From Hydrogenobacter thermophilus TK-6 (GTDB lineage Bacteria > Aquificota > Aquificia > Aquificales > Aquificaceae), in contig NC_013799.1 of the NCBI RefSeq assembly GCF_000010785.1, forward strand, positions 558,001 through 622,000: 64,000 nt of DNA, read 5' to 3'. The translations under genes were made by a program, and so were the position numbers. Of this stretch, positions 42,151-52,005 are shown piece after piece. The notes under the pieces are model-generated. The model saw only the letters and a program-made list of their open reading frames with translations, was not told the DNA's origin and ran no database searches. How positions within the stretch are numbered: position 1 is the stretch's first letter; each line of letters opens with the position of its first letter.

Positions 42151-43542
42151 ATGCTTTGGAAGGAGATTTTCCGAAAAAAGTGTTATGCGGTTGACGAGGG
42201 CAGGTTCCCCAGAAAGCTTGGACTTCTTGACCTTACTTTTCTTGGTGTAGGTGCCATAATAGGTGCGGGGATTTTTGTGATAACTGGGCAGGCTTCTGCA
42301 CTCTATGCAGGTCCGGGTATAGTTCTTTCCTTCCTTCTGGGCGCTGTGGCTATAGGAATAAGCGCTCTTGTTTATGCGGAACTAAGCTCAGCATATCCCA
42401 TCTCGGGAAGCGCGTACAGCTACACATACGCTACCATAGGTGAGATAGTTGCGTGGCTGGTAGGCTGGAACCTACTGGTGGAGTATGGTGTTGCTACAGC
42501 GGCAGTTGCCACCGGCTGGTCTGGATATTTGCGCACCTTCTTGGAGCAGAACTTTGGCTTTACACTGCCACACATTTTAACCGGTGCCTACGACCCTTCC
42601 AAAGGCACTCTGATGGACCTGTTTGCTTTCCTGGGCGTTGTAGCCGTTTTTTTTCTACTTACACTGGGCATAAAGGAAAGTGCTACCGTCAACACCTTAA
42701 TAGTGGTCTTGAAACTTCTAACCCTGATAACCTTCCTTTTATTCGGTATAAGACACATAGACTTTAGCAATCTTGAAAACTTTTTACCTTATGGATGGAT
42801 TGGCGTGTGGCACGCAGCATCTCTCATCATATTTGCCTACTTGGGTTTTGATGCTGTCTCAACGGTTGCGGAGGAGACTAAGCATCCTACCAAAAATGTT
42901 CCCCTTGGTCTTCTTCTGTCCCTCGGTATAAGTACGCTACTTTACATGTCTGTAAGCTTCATCCTTGTAGGTATGGTAAATTACAAGGAGCTTAATGTGC
43001 CTGATGCCCTTGCCTTTGCCATGTACAAGGTAGGAAACCCCCATGTGGCAAACCTGATAGCTACAGGAGCGGTTATAACCATAACTAGCGTTATGCTGGT
43101 GATGGGACTGGGGTTTACAAGGATAATCTATGCCCTTTCAAGGGATGGACTTCTTCCCAGCGGACTCTCACGGGTGCATCCAAAGTTTAAAACTCCCTAT
43201 GTATCTACTTTGATAGGGGGAGTTATCCTTTCCTTGCTGGCAGGCTTTATACCTCTCAAGGTCCTGGCGGAGCTGGTCAACATAGGTACGCTCTTTGCTT
43301 ACTTTATGGTAGGCATAGGCGTCATAGTTCTCAGAAGGAGCGGTGAGATAACTGCCACCTTCAGAGTACCTTACGCAAAAATTTTGCTACCCATCAACCT
43401 GCTTCTTCTGCTCTTTATAATGATGGGGCTTCCAAAAGAGACCTGGATGAGGTTTGTAGTTTGGAACGCCTTAGGGCTTGCCATATACTTCTTATATGGC
43501 TACAGAAAGAGTAGGGCTTACGAGAGGAGTTATGAAGCGTGA
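42151..43542 (+). CDS. APC-family amino acid permease (cationic amino acid transporter type)
   Basis: 463 residues from the ATG at 42151 (AAGGGG Shine-Dalgarno); an open frame upstream overlaps the ArsA gene and is not used. It opens with [10 protein letters not shown], as many CAT-type permeases do, and then [15 protein letters not shown] in TM1, the APC substrate-binding signature, and [23 protein letters not shown] in TM6. About twelve transmembrane segments. The substrate is probably an amino acid; which one is not known. A TATAAT at 42135-42140 is a possible promoter. Confidence 0.87.
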   Translation: MLWKEIFRKKCYAVDEGRFPRKLGLLDLTFLGVGAIIGAGIFVITGQASALYAGPGIVLSFLLGAVAIGISALVYAELSSAYPISGSAYSYTYATIGEIVAWLVGWNLLVEYGVATAAVATGWSGYLRTFLEQNFGFTLPHILTGAYDPSKGTLMDLFAFLGVVAVFFLLTLGIKESATVNTLIVVLKLLTLITFLLFGIRHIDFSNLENFLPYGWIGVWHAASLIIFAYLGFDAVSTVAEETKHPTKNVPLGLLLSLGISTLLYMSVSFILVGMVNYKELNVPDALAFAMYKVGNPHVANLIATGAVITITSVMLVMGLGFTRIIYALSRDGLLPSGLSRVHPKFKTPYVSTLIGGVILSLLAGFIPLKVLAELVNIGTLFAYFMVGIGVIVLRRSGEITATFRVPYAKILLPINLLLLLFIMMGLPKETWMRFVVWNALGLAIYFLYGYRKSRAYERSYEA

Positions 43543-44069
43543 AAAAAGTTTTCATTCTTCTACTCCTGTTTTTATGTAGCTGCAGGTCCGAAGAAGGAGC
43601 TAAGCTCACCGTAAATGCAAAGAATGTACCGTGCAAGATAACGAGGGTGGTTGACGGCGATACCTTCCGATGCAGGATAGATGCAGAAGAAATAACCGTT
43701 AGGCTCATAGGTGTGGATACACCAGAAAGCAAAGAGAACCCAAAAGCCAAAAGGGATGCGGACAGGACAGGCATGTCCCTTGAAGAGATCACAAGGATGG
43801 GGAGAGAGGCTTACCAATTTACCAAAAGCCTTATACCTGTGGGGACAACTGTGTATCTTGAAACGGATGTTCAGCTAACCGATAGATACGGAAGAGTGCT
43901 GGCTTATGTGTGGCTACCTGACGGACGCATGCTCAACGAGGTGCTTCTCAAAGAAGGATACGCACAGGTATACACAATACCACCCAATGTTAAGTATCAA
44001 GACCTTTTCCTATCGGCTCAGCGCAAGGCGAGGGAAGGAAAAAGAGGTTTCTGGAAGCAGTGGTTTTAA
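43539..44069 (+). CDS. Staphylococcal nuclease-like (SNase) lipoprotein
   Basis: 176 residues, GTG start overlapping the permease stop by 4 bp (GTGA). The signal peptide ends in the lipobox LFLCSC. The SNase OB fold shows [20 protein letters not shown] (the catalytic Arg and metal Asp), [14 protein letters not shown] and [10 protein letters not shown], ending GFWKQWF. It should be a calcium-dependent nuclease attached to the membrane, for scavenging or protection. Location after an uptake permease would fit nucleic-acid or nutrient use, but this is weak inference. Confidence 0.9.
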   Translation: MKKVFILLLLFLCSCRSEEGAKLTVNAKNVPCKITRVVDGDTFRCRIDAEEITVRLIGVDTPESKENPKAKRDADRTGMSLEEITRMGREAYQFTKSLIPVGTTVYLETDVQLTDRYGRVLAYVWLPDGRMLNEVLLKEGYAQVYTIPPNVKYQDLFLSAQRKAREGKRGFWKQWF

Positions 44070-44138
44070 TTCTTAAAACAAACTTTACAAAAGCCTTATA
44101 TTTTATATTTTTATAATTTCTCAAGCGGAGGTTTTATT

Positions 44139-45893
44139 ATGGCAAGGAAAGGAGCAGATATAGTGATAGAGACTTTAAAAGAGGAAGGTGTTGAATACAT
44201 ATTTGGACATCCAGGCGGTGCCATAATGGAAGTTTACGATGCTCTTTATAGGGATGGAAGCATAAAGCACATACTTACTCGGCACGAACAGGGTGCGGGT
44301 CATATGGCGGAAGGCTATGCAAAAGCTACTGGAAAGGTAGGTGTTGCCATGTCCACATCTGGACCTGGTGCCACCAACTTGGTGACTGCCATAGCCGATG
44401 CTTATATGGATTCGGTTCCTGTTGTTTTCATCACAGGTCAGGTGCCCACTCATCTTATAGGCAACGATGCCTTCCAGGAGGTGGACATAGTGGGTATAAC
44501 AAGACCAATAACCAAGCATAACTTTCTGGTAAAAAGGATAGAAGACCTTCCTATGATACTAAGACAGGCATTTTATATAGCCAAGACGGGAAGACCCGGA
44601 CCAGTTCTTGTGGACATACCCAAAGACATAACTCAAAAAATCTCAGATGTGGAGATCCCATCTTTGGAGGAAGTAAAGAGTTCCCTTCCGGGTTATAAGC
44701 CCCACACGGAGGGAAATCCCCAGCAGATAAAGAAAGCGGCAAGACTCATAGCCGAGGCAAAAAGGCCAGTTCTTTATGTGGGTGGTGGTGCAGTGCAGGC
44801 GGAAGCTCAAAAGGAGCTTGTAGAGCTTGCAGAGCTTATGAAAGTGCCGGTTACCACCACTAACATGGGTAAAGGAGCCTTTCCAGAGTCTCATCCTCTT
44901 GCTCTTCACATGCTGGGTATGCACGGCACATACTATGCCAATATGGCTGTTTACAACTGCGACCTTCTTATAGCGGTAGGAGCAAGGTTTGACGATAGAG
45001 TAACAGGTAAAGTAGAAGAGTTTGCGCCTCAGGCAAGCATCATACACATAGACATAGACCCAGCTTCCATATCCAAAAACATAGTGGTGGATGTGCCCAT
45101 AGTGGGTGATGTCAAAGTAGTCCTCAGAAAGCTCATAGAGGAGATAAAAAAGGAAGGCGCGAAGCTATTGTATCCCGAAGAGAGACAAAAGTGGCTTGAG
45201 CAGATAGAAAAGTGGAAAAAGCTGCACCCACTCACCTACAGAAAATCCGATAAGGTGATAAAGCCCCAGTATGTAATTGAGGAAATATGGAAGGTCACTA
45301 AAGGTGATGCCATAATAGCCACTGGTGTTGGACAGCATCAAATGTGGGCTGCTATGTTTTACAGATATTCCTTCCCAAGACAGTTTATAAACTCAGGTGG
45401 ATTGGGTACTATGGGATTTGGTCTTCCTGCTGGCATAGGTGCCAAGATAGGAAGACCCGAAAAGGAAGTTTTTGTGATAGATGGGGATGGTTCTTTTATG
45501 ATGACTATGCAAGAGCTCATAACGGCAGTCCATTACCGCGTACCTGTAAAGATAGCCATAATAAACAACGGATATCTGGGTATGGTGCGCCAGTGGCAGG
45601 AGCTTTTTTATGAAAAACGCTATGCTGAGGTGGACCTCAGCATCCAGCCAGACTTTGTAAAGCTTGCAGAAGCCTGTGGAGCGGTGGGCTTTAGGGCTGA
45701 GAAACCCTCAGAAGTCAGAGAAGTATTAGAAGAGGCTATGAAAGTGCAGGACAAACCAGTGCTTCTTGACTTTCATGTAGACAGGGAAGAGAATGTCCTT
45801 CCTATGGTGCCAGCTGGTAAGTCTTACAGGGATATGATACTGGAAGACGGAAAGAAGGGCGTTGAGGCGGATACTATGTATCTGGTAGGATAG
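44139..45893 (+). CDS. ilvB: Acetolactate synthase large (catalytic) subunit
   Basis: TPP enzyme that condenses pyruvate to acetolactate, or with 2-ketobutyrate, for branched-chain amino-acid synthesis. The 584 residues contain the catalytic Glu in [47 protein letters not shown] and the Mg-TPP motif [36 protein letters not shown] Shine-Dalgarno precedes the ATG. ilvH follows 12 bp later. A TATAAT at 44112-44117 is a candidate -10; no proper -35 is seen, and I see no attenuator or leader peptide. Confidence 0.96.
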   Translation: MARKGADIVIETLKEEGVEYIFGHPGGAIMEVYDALYRDGSIKHILTRHEQGAGHMAEGYAKATGKVGVAMSTSGPGATNLVTAIADAYMDSVPVVFITGQVPTHLIGNDAFQEVDIVGITRPITKHNFLVKRIEDLPMILRQAFYIAKTGRPGPVLVDIPKDITQKISDVEIPSLEEVKSSLPGYKPHTEGNPQQIKKAARLIAEAKRPVLYVGGGAVQAEAQKELVELAELMKVPVTTTNMGKGAFPESHPLALHMLGMHGTYYANMAVYNCDLLIAVGARFDDRVTGKVEEFAPQASIIHIDIDPASISKNIVVDVPIVGDVKVVLRKLIEEIKKEGAKLLYPEERQKWLEQIEKWKKLHPLTYRKSDKVIKPQYVIEEIWKVTKGDAIIATGVGQHQMWAAMFYRYSFPRQFINSGGLGTMGFGLPAGIGAKIGRPEKEVFVIDGDGSFMMTMQELITAVHYRVPVKIAIINNGYLGMVRQWQELFYEKRYAEVDLSIQPDFVKLAEACGAVGFRAEKPSEVREVLEEAMKVQDKPVLLDFHVDREENVLPMVPAGKSYRDMILEDGKKGVEADTMYLVG

Positions 45894-45905
45894 AGGAGGT
45901 TTAAA

Positions 45906-46475
45906 ATGAGCGATATAACAGCTGTAAAGGCACCCGCTTTGAGGGAGATAAAAAAGGGGCGTGTTAGGAAGCACATAATAACCCTGCTGGTGAGAAACGA
46001 GCTGGGAGTTCTTGCAAGGATAGCCACACTAATAGCCGGTAAAGGATACAACATAGAGGGGCTCTCTGTAGGAGAAACTCACGAGAAGGGTCTTTCTCGT
46101 ATGACCATAGAGGTGATAGGTGATGATGTGGTAATAGACCAGGTGGTAAAACAGCTCAGAAAGCTCATAGACACAATAAAGGTGAGAGACCTTACCGACA
46201 TACCCCATATAGAGAGGGAGCTGGCACTCATAAAGGTTCACACCGCTACACCCAGAGCCAGGGATGAGGTTTTGAGGCTTACAGAGATATTCAGGGGAAA
46301 GATAGTGGATGTGTCGCAAAGCACCTACACAGTTGAGATAACTGGTACGGAAGACAAGATAAATGCGTTTATAGAACTGGTAAAGCCTTTTGGCATAATG
46401 GAAATGGCAAGGACTGGTAAAGTAGCTTTAAAAAGAGAGATGGCAAGCACAGAGGAGGAGCAGCTATGGAAGTGA
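45906..46475 (+). CDS. ilvH: Acetolactate synthase small (regulatory) subunit
   Basis: 189-residue regulatory subunit that gives IlvB feedback inhibition by valine. The N-terminal ACT domain has ITLLVRNELGVLARIATLIAGKGYNIEGLSVGE, and the C-terminal domain contains LALIKVHT and VEITGTEDKINAFIELVKPFGIMEMARTGKVAL. The first ~25 residues are a charged extension. AGGAGGTTTAAA precedes the ATG. It overlaps pepA by 10 bp. Confidence 0.95.
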   Translation: MSDITAVKAPALREIKKGRVRKHIITLLVRNELGVLARIATLIAGKGYNIEGLSVGETHEKGLSRMTIEVIGDDVVIDQVVKQLRKLIDTIKVRDLTDIPHIERELALIKVHTATPRARDEVLRLTEIFRGKIVDVSQSTYTVEITGTEDKINAFIELVKPFGIMEMARTGKVALKREMASTEEEQLWK

Positions 46476-47932
46476 GCTCTTACGAAAAATCCTACCAAGA
46501 GATAAAGGATACACCCTTAGCCATCTTTGTGTTTGAGGAGGACTTTAGCAACCTTAAGTATGCGGATGCCTTTGCTGAGAAGCTAAATAAGGTGCTATCC
46601 GCTGAAAACTTTAAAGGGAAGGAAGATACGCTGATAAAAGTTCCTCTGCTGGAGGATGATGCCGTCAGAACCTTTTATGTGGTAGGTCTTGGCAAGAAGG
46701 ATAAGGCAAGCTTTGACGACTACAGGAGAGCATCAGCTATACTCATAAAAAGGCTCAAGAAGGATAAAGTGCCTTTTGCACACATATACGCCGGAGAAAT
46801 TATAGATTACAAGAAAAGTAAAGCCATAACTGAGGGCTTAATTCTCGGACACTACAGCTTTGATAAGTACAAAAGCAAAAAGGAGGAGGAGTCTTTTAGC
46901 GTAGAGAGGGTGAGCATTTACAGGGGATACGAGGAAGGTATAAAGGTAGGTAGGGTCCTTGCGCAAGCGCAGAATTATGCAAGGGACCTGGTCAACGAGC
47001 CGGGGAATGTGATAAATCCTATTACTCTAGCAGAGATAGCTCAAAATCTTGCCAGAGAGTATGGTCTTGAGTGTAAGGTTTACGATGAGAAGCAGATTCA
47101 GGAGATGGGTATGCACGCTCTTTGGAGTGTGGGCAAGGGTTCCGCAACCCCCCCCAGGTTTATACATCTTACTTACAGACCACAGGGAGAGCCAAAGGAC
47201 AGAATAGCCATAGTAGGCAAAGGGCTTACCTTTGACAGTGGTGGACTCAACATAAAGACAGGCGATTATATGAGAACCATGAAGATGGACAAGTCAGGTG
47301 CCTGCGCGGTGCTGGGTATCATGAAAGCTCTTGCGGAGCTAAAGCCTCAGATAGAGGTCCACGGTATCATCGGCGCGGCGGAAAACATGCCCAGCGGAAG
47401 CGCCTACAGACCCGATGACATCATAAAGACCATGAGCGGTAAGACCATAGAGGTGGACAACACGGACGCAGAGGGAAGGATAACGCTGGCAGACGCTCTC
47501 TGGTATGCATCCAGTTTAAAACCATCACACATAATAGACATGGCAACGCTCACGGGTGCTTGCATAGTGGCTCTGGGTGAATACACAGCTGGACTTTTCA
47601 CCAACGACGATAACTTTGGCGATAGGCTTTTGGAGATGTCCAGAGAAACTGGGGAGAGGCTTTGGAAGCTTCCCATGGATGACAAAAAGCTCAGGGAAAA
47701 GCTCAAAAAGTCGGATGCGGACATAGTAAACACGGCGGGAAGGTACGGAGGTGCCATAACTGCAGCCATGTTCCTTGAAGAGTTTGTAGGTGAGGGCATC
47801 AAGTGGGTGCATCTTGACATAGCGGGTCCTGCATACTTTAAGGAGGAGTTTGGCTACTATTCCAAGGGTGCCACCGGCTTTGGTGTAAGGACTTGCCTTG
47901 AGTATATTTTAAGCCTTGATAAGGGGACGTAG
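46466..47932 (+). CDS. pepA: Leucyl aminopeptidase (M17)
   Basis: 488-residue cytosolic zinc/manganese aminopeptidase; also a possible DNA-binding architectural protein, as in E. coli. The catalytic C-terminal domain has GKGLTFDSGGLNIK, KMDKSGACAV and NTDAEGRITLADAL. The N-terminal ~165 residues are the variable domain. The last codons and stop (..KGT, TAG at 47930-47932) lie inside the tRNA-Ala gene, so the tRNA must be cut out of the message's 3' end. Confidence 0.95.
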   Translation: MEVSSYEKSYQEIKDTPLAIFVFEEDFSNLKYADAFAEKLNKVLSAENFKGKEDTLIKVPLLEDDAVRTFYVVGLGKKDKASFDDYRRASAILIKRLKKDKVPFAHIYAGEIIDYKKSKAITEGLILGHYSFDKYKSKKEEESFSVERVSIYRGYEEGIKVGRVLAQAQNYARDLVNEPGNVINPITLAEIAQNLAREYGLECKVYDEKQIQEMGMHALWSVGKGSATPPRFIHLTYRPQGEPKDRIAIVGKGLTFDSGGLNIKTGDYMRTMKMDKSGACAVLGIMKALAELKPQIEVHGIIGAAENMPSGSAYRPDDIIKTMSGKTIEVDNTDAEGRITLADALWYASSLKPSHIIDMATLTGACIVALGEYTAGLFTNDDNFGDRLLEMSRETGERLWKLPMDDKKLREKLKKSDADIVNTAGRYGGAITAAMFLEEFVGEGIKWVHLDIAGPAYFKEEFGYYSKGATGFGVRTCLEYILSLDKGT

Positions 47933-47994
47933 CTCAGCGGGAGAGCGCCTGCATCGCAAGCAGGAGGTCGGGGGTTCAAATCCCCTCGTCTCCA
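47923..47994 (+). tRNA. tRNA-Ala (anticodon CGC)
   Basis: 72-nt cloverleaf: acceptor GGGGACG 47923-47929 with CGTCTCC 47987-47993 (one G-U pair), D arm GCTC..GAGC, anticodon stem CCTGC/GCAGG with loop ATCGCAA, giving anticodon CGC, and a T arm GGGGG TTCAAAT CCCCT. The discriminator base is A at 47994 and CCA is not encoded. The pepA stop codon lies at 47930-47932 within the 5' part, and the nadC stop codon begins at 47995 on the other strand, so there is no spacer on either side. Confidence 0.95.
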
Positions 47995-48804
47995 CTAAAG
48001 CACCCTAAGGCTCATATCTATCCATCTGGCGGAGTGAGTTATAAAACCGCAGGAGATGTAATTTACACCTTCAATAGCATACTCCTTTATGTTTTCGGGT
48101 GTTATGTTGCCAGAAACCTCCACCTTAACTTTTCCTTTTATAATCTCCACAGCTCTTTTCACATCATCTGGGGTAAAGTTGTCCAGCATAACCATATCTA
48201 CTTCACACTCCAGAGCCTCATAAAGCTCCTCTATGCTCTCTACTTCCACCTCTATTTTGTATGCCGGTCCCAGAACCTGCTTTACCCTCTTTACAGCCTC
48301 TTTTATGCCCCCAGCCACCCTCTTATGATTGTCCTTTATCAGCACCATATCGTAAAGACCAAAACGATGGTTTTTGCCACCCCCCACCCTCACCGCATAC
48401 TTTTCAAAGTACCTAAAACCCGGCGTAGTCTTTCTTGTATCAAGAAGCTCAATGCCGGTGCCTTTGAGCTTTTCCACCACAGTGCGCGTCAAAGTGGCAA
48501 TACCGCTAAGGCTTTGAAGTATATTAAGAGCCAATCTCTCACCCTTCAAAATGCTTTCCGCAGACCCCTCAAGGATAAGAAGCCTTTCACCAGCCTCAAA
48601 AGTCTCGCCATCCTTCTTTGTGCTAAAAGTCTGCACACCTCCTAAAATTTCAAACACCTTTGTTGCAAAGGGCATACCCGCAAGACATCCCCCCTCTTTG
48701 GCTATCAAAACCGCCTTTACCCTCTCACCCCTAAAAATACCCTCTGTGGTAATATCGCCGTGTCCTATGTCCTCCCTCAGAAACTCTCTTATAGCTTCCT
48801 CCAT
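47995..48804 (-). CDS. nadC: Nicotinate-nucleotide pyrophosphorylase (quinolinate phosphoribosyltransferase)
   Basis: Converts quinolinate and PRPP to nicotinate mononucleotide in de novo NAD synthesis. The 269 residues have LREDIGHGDITTEGIF at the start, ALNILQSLSGIATLT, DTRKTTPGFR, GGGKNHRFGLYDMVLIKDNH, IEVEVES and MLDNFTPDD, the family hallmarks. Its stop codon adjoins the tRNA-Ala gene. The DUF29 gene ends 1 bp upstream of its start. Confidence 0.96.
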   Translation of the reverse strand: MEEAIREFLREDIGHGDITTEGIFRGERVKAVLIAKEGGCLAGMPFATKVFEILGGVQTFSTKKDGETFEAGERLLILEGSAESILKGERLALNILQSLSGIATLTRTVVEKLKGTGIELLDTRKTTPGFRYFEKYAVRVGGGKNHRFGLYDMVLIKDNHKRVAGGIKEAVKRVKQVLGPAYKIEVEVESIEELYEALECEVDMVMLDNFTPDDVKRAVEIIKGKVKVEVSGNITPENIKEYAIEGVNYISCGFITHSARWIDMSLRVL

Positions 48805-48805
48805 G

Positions 48806-49297
48806 CTATTTTAGCTCCTTCTTTAAATCTCTGTTTATAGCTTCCTCGTAAGTGTATGGGCATTTTTCTGGGATGTTAAACTCATCAGGCTCGTAGTCGT
48901 TTTTCAGCAGCCACTTTCTGAGCTTAACTTGCGCTCTAATCCATGCTCTTTCAAGTTCTAGAGGAAGCTTATTTTTCAAACTCGGATATTCCTTAAACAT
49001 GGCTTTAATTTCATCCCTTGCCTCTCTTATACTCTTAATCCAATCCTTTCCCGCGCACTCTCCTCCTGCCAAGTTCCTGAAGTTGTCCCATTTGTAGAGA
49101 TGCTCCAAAATTCTTGCAAGCTGGCTTATACAAGCATCAAGATGTCTATTTGCCATATCCTCTATCTCCTCTAAGAGATTCTCCCAATCCACAAGGTCGT
49201 AAGCTTTCTCTTTAAGAAGCTGCAGATTTATCTCAGCCCACAGGGGGAAGTCCTCGTCGTAAAGTCTTTTTAGCTCTTCCTTGCTAAGCGTTCTCAT
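48806..49297 (-). CDS. DUF29 family protein
   Basis: 163 residues from the ATG at 49297 (12 codons into the open frame). The N-terminal part LYDEDFPLWAEINLQLLKEKAYDLVDWENLLEEIEDM is the DUF29 signature, followed by LEHLYKW and ending PYTYEEAI. Function of DUF29 is unknown; families are abundant in cyanobacteria and thermophiles and vary in copy number, which suggests mobility or toxin-like roles but nothing is proven. TACATT lies 7 nt before the ATG, so it may be leaderless. Confidence 0.8.
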   Translation of the reverse strand: MRTLSKEELKRLYDEDFPLWAEINLQLLKEKAYDLVDWENLLEEIEDMANRHLDACISQLARILEHLYKWDNFRNLAGGECAGKDWIKSIREARDEIKAMFKEYPSLKNKLPLELERAWIRAQVKLRKWLLKNDYEPDEFNIPEKCPYTYEEAINRDLKKELK

Positions 49298-49379
49298 GGT
49301 GTAAAATGTATGGCTTTTTTGAACCTCAGGCAAGCGTATATGGTTTTGTTATAATTTTATTTCAAAAAGTGGGGTCATT

Positions 49380-50834
49380 ATGAAAGTGGTTATGATAGCA
49401 GTTGAGAGCGCACCCTACATCAAGGTGGGTGGGTTGGGGGATGTGGTGCATTCCCTCTCAAAAACCCTTGTAAAGATGGGACACGGCGTAAGTGTAATAA
49501 TGCCACTTCACAAGAGAGTAAGAGCTGACCTGAAAAAGGTGGCTGACGGTCTCAGAGTTTATCTGGATCACGAGTGGAAGAGTTTTAGCCTTTACGAAGA
49601 TACATACGAAGGTGTTAAATACTTATTTGTGGATTATCCACCCTACTACAGAAGGGATCATGTTTATGCACCCCCTAAGGGAGACTATGAGGACAACGCT
49701 TTGAGGTTTGGATTTTTCAGTTTGGCTGGTCTTGAGGTAATAAGGCAAACAGGAATAGCTCCTGATGTAATACACGCTCACGACTGGCATACCGCTATGG
49801 TAGGTCTTTACAAGCACCTCTACTATCAGGATTTAAACAGGGTAGCTTTTGTACTTACCATACACAACGGTATGCACCAGGGTATATTTGATAGCAGATT
49901 TCTACCTAACTTAAGTCTTCCGTGGGAGGTATTTCATCCTTTTGGAGGCATTGAATTTTACGGAAAGATAAACTTTCTGAAGGCTGGCATAAACTTCTGC
50001 GATGTTCTTACAACAGTAAGCCCCTCTTATGCGGAGGAACTAAAGCAGTATGCCTACGGTCTTGAGGGTGTAATAAGGGAGAAAAAATACTTTTTTGGCG
50101 TGCTCAACGGCATAGATTACGACATCTGGGATCCCGAAAAGGACAGATACATAAAGGCGTACTATAGCATAAGGAACTTCAAAAAGGGAAAGCAGCAAAA
50201 CAAAAAGCACCTAAAGGAAGTCTTTGGTCTTGGCAACAGGGAGGACATGCCTTTAGTGGGTATGGTTTCAAGGCTCACATCCCAAAAGGGCTTTGACATC
50301 ATAAAGGGCGTAATAGATGAAGCGGTAGCTCTGGGCTTTGAGTTTGTCTTTTTGGGCTCTGGCGAAGAGGTGTATCAGAACATGCTCATAGAGTTTATGA
50401 AAAAGTATCCCAAAAGCGTGAGGGTCAGGATAGAGTACAACGAGGAGCTGGCTCACAAAATTTACGCAGGTAGCGATATATTTCTTATGCCTTCTCTCTT
50501 TGAACCGTGCGGTATATCCCAGATGATAGCCATGAGGTACGGCACAGTGCCTGTGGTTAGAAAGGTGGGAGGGCTAAAGGATACCGTCATTGACATAGCA
50601 GAAAACCCCGAAGAAGGCACAGGCTTTGTCTTTGAAGAGTATAAACCAGAAGAGCTTTTGCATGCCATGCTAAAAGCGGCTGTATACTATCAGATGGAAA
50701 AGTGCGATGCTTCCAAAAGGTGGTCTGAGCTAATAAAAAGATGCATGTCTATGGACTTCTCATGGCAAAAGAGCGCCAGAGAGTACGAAGGCATTTACTC
50801 ATCAGCTATACTTTTAAGAAGGTATGATAATTGA
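49380..50834 (+). CDS. glgA: Glycogen synthase (GT5)
   Basis: Adds glucose from ADP- or UDP-glucose to glycogen. The 484 residues have KVGGLGDVVHSL (substrate Lys) near the start, HAHDWHTA, LTIHNGMHQG and, in the second half, VSRLTSQKGFD and EPCGISQMIAMRYGTVPV with GGL after it. The ATG follows a GTGGGGT element. Its galU counterpart (UDP-glucose) is at 7061. It overlaps rfaE2 by 11 bp. Confidence 0.95.
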   Translation: MKVVMIAVESAPYIKVGGLGDVVHSLSKTLVKMGHGVSVIMPLHKRVRADLKKVADGLRVYLDHEWKSFSLYEDTYEGVKYLFVDYPPYYRRDHVYAPPKGDYEDNALRFGFFSLAGLEVIRQTGIAPDVIHAHDWHTAMVGLYKHLYYQDLNRVAFVLTIHNGMHQGIFDSRFLPNLSLPWEVFHPFGGIEFYGKINFLKAGINFCDVLTTVSPSYAEELKQYAYGLEGVIREKKYFFGVLNGIDYDIWDPEKDRYIKAYYSIRNFKKGKQQNKKHLKEVFGLGNREDMPLVGMVSRLTSQKGFDIIKGVIDEAVALGFEFVFLGSGEEVYQNMLIEFMKKYPKSVRVRIEYNEELAHKIYAGSDIFLMPSLFEPCGISQMIAMRYGTVPVVRKVGGLKDTVIDIAENPEEGTGFVFEEYKPEELLHAMLKAAVYYQMEKCDASKRWSELIKRCMSMDFSWQKSAREYEGIYSSAILLRRYDN

Positions 50835-51297
50835 GCTGGAAGAGCTTCTGAGGGTGCTGAAAGAGGAGAGAGAAAAGGGCAAAAGGGTAGTTTTTACCAA
50901 CGGATGCTTTGACATACTTCACGCCGGACACGCTTATTACCTAAAAAAAGCCAGAGAGCTGGGGGATATTTTGGTGGTAGGCTTAAACTCGGACGCTTCT
51001 GTGAGAAGGATAAAGGGAGAAAAAAGACCTATAATGCCGCAGGAGATGAGAGCTTATCTGCTGGATAGCCTAAAAGGAGTTGATTATGTGGTGATCTTTG
51101 AAGAGGATACTCCAGAAAGACTCATAGAGCTTATAAAACCTGATGTGCTGGTAAAAGGCTCAGACTGGGATTTAAAAGATATAGTAGGTGCAGACATGGT
51201 CTTATCTTACGGTGGAAAGGTTGAAAGAATAAGTTTTGAGTTTAACATCTCCACCAGCGCCATAATAGAGAGGATAATAAATGCTTACAGATGCTGA
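50824..51297 (+). CDS. rfaE2: Nucleotidyltransferase RfaE2-type (ADP/GDP-heptose synthase domain)
   Basis: 157-residue HIGH-type cytidylyltransferase-fold protein: FTNGCFDILHAGHAYYL, VVGLNSDASVRRIKGEKRPI, and VLVKGSDW. This is the C-terminal, nucleotidyltransferase half of HldE; stand-alone copies activate heptose-1-phosphate for LPS core. The kinase half is not adjacent. It overlaps glgA by 11 bp. Confidence 0.9.
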   Translation: MIIELEELLRVLKEEREKGKRVVFTNGCFDILHAGHAYYLKKARELGDILVVGLNSDASVRRIKGEKRPIMPQEMRAYLLDSLKGVDYVVIFEEDTPERLIELIKPDVLVKGSDWDLKDIVGADMVLSYGGKVERISFEFNISTSAIIERIINAYRC

Positions 51298-51315
51298 GTT
51301 AGAAAATCAGATTTT

Positions 51316-51642
51316 TCATTGCTTTCTAATATATATCTCCTTGCCTACTCTCTTTATATGGGCTTTTATGTTCTCATCCAGAAGCTCATACTTGGTTAAA
51401 TCAATTTTTTGAGGGATATCCAATTCATCTATCTTAGAAAGTAAATGTAAATACTCGGGAAAAGTCATTTCTGGTGCTACGATTGTAATATCTATATCTG
51501 AACCTTTTGTAAAATTACCTTTTGCACGAGAACCATAAAGAATGGCTTTCTCTATTTTAGCTTCCTTTCTAAAAGTATCTATCAACTTTTCTATGGTCTC
51601 CTTTGACAATCCCAATTCCCTTACTTCCATTTCCATACTCAT
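51316..51642 (-). CDS. MNT-type minimal nucleotidyltransferase (antitoxin-like)
   Basis: 108 residues with the polymerase-beta fold motif GSRAKGNFTKGSDIDI (GSxxxGxxxxxSDxD) at about 37-52. Such MNT proteins AMPylate or otherwise block the partner HEPN toxin. The start overlaps the HEPN stop by 4 bp (ATGA), as expected for a two-gene toxin-antitoxin unit. The third catalytic Asp (in PQKIDLTKYE) is plausible. AT-rich relative to neighbours, which fits a mobile origin. Confidence 0.88.
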   Translation of the reverse strand: MSMEMEVRELGLSKETIEKLIDTFRKEAKIEKAILYGSRAKGNFTKGSDIDITIVAPEMTFPEYLHLLSKIDELDIPQKIDLTKYELLDENIKAHIKRVGKEIYIRKQ

Positions 51643-51980
51643 AAGAGTTCTTCAATTATCTTCTCATTATAGGTATGGACGGTTAAATTTCTGGCACTAA
51701 TCATCTGAAACCAAATTTCACCGTTTTCAATTATTCCGTATTTTAAACCCAATCTAATAGCATCTCTTGAACCTCTAATCTCTGGTATCCCCTGATAGAT
51801 AAAATAATCTCTCAACAGATTCCATGCAAGCTCAAAGGTATATTCAAAGGTTTGAATTAAGCCCTGTTTTTCCAAATCATTTAAACCCCTCTCTTTATAC
51901 TGTCTTACAGCAGTCTGAAACTGAATAAAAGCCTTTTTGTAATTCTCAAATCTTTGTTGCCAGCGAAGCTCTTCATTCAT
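51639..51980 (-). CDS. HEPN-domain protein (nucleotidyltransferase-substrate-binding, HI0074-like toxin)
   Basis: 113-residue all-helical protein with a RNLTVH segment near the C-terminus, the Rx4-6H RNase motif of HEPN toxins. It is the toxin-like partner of the downstream MNT gene. Start ATG at 51980 with AAAGGACTTAAG before it. In the family these toxins cleave RNA until modified by the MNT partner; activity here is not shown. Confidence 0.88.
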   Translation of the reverse strand: MNEELRWQQRFENYKKAFIQFQTAVRQYKERGLNDLEKQGLIQTFEYTFELAWNLLRDYFIYQGIPEIRGSRDAIRLGLKYGIIENGEIWFQMISARNLTVHTYNEKIIEELL

Positions 51981-52005
51981 CGCTTAAGTCCTTTTAATTA
52001 TACTC

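Noticed and set aside
44084-44117. TTTACA/TATAAT promoter pair before ilvB
   Set aside because: The spacing is 22 bp, too long for a sigma-70 promoter; only the TATAAT is a candidate.
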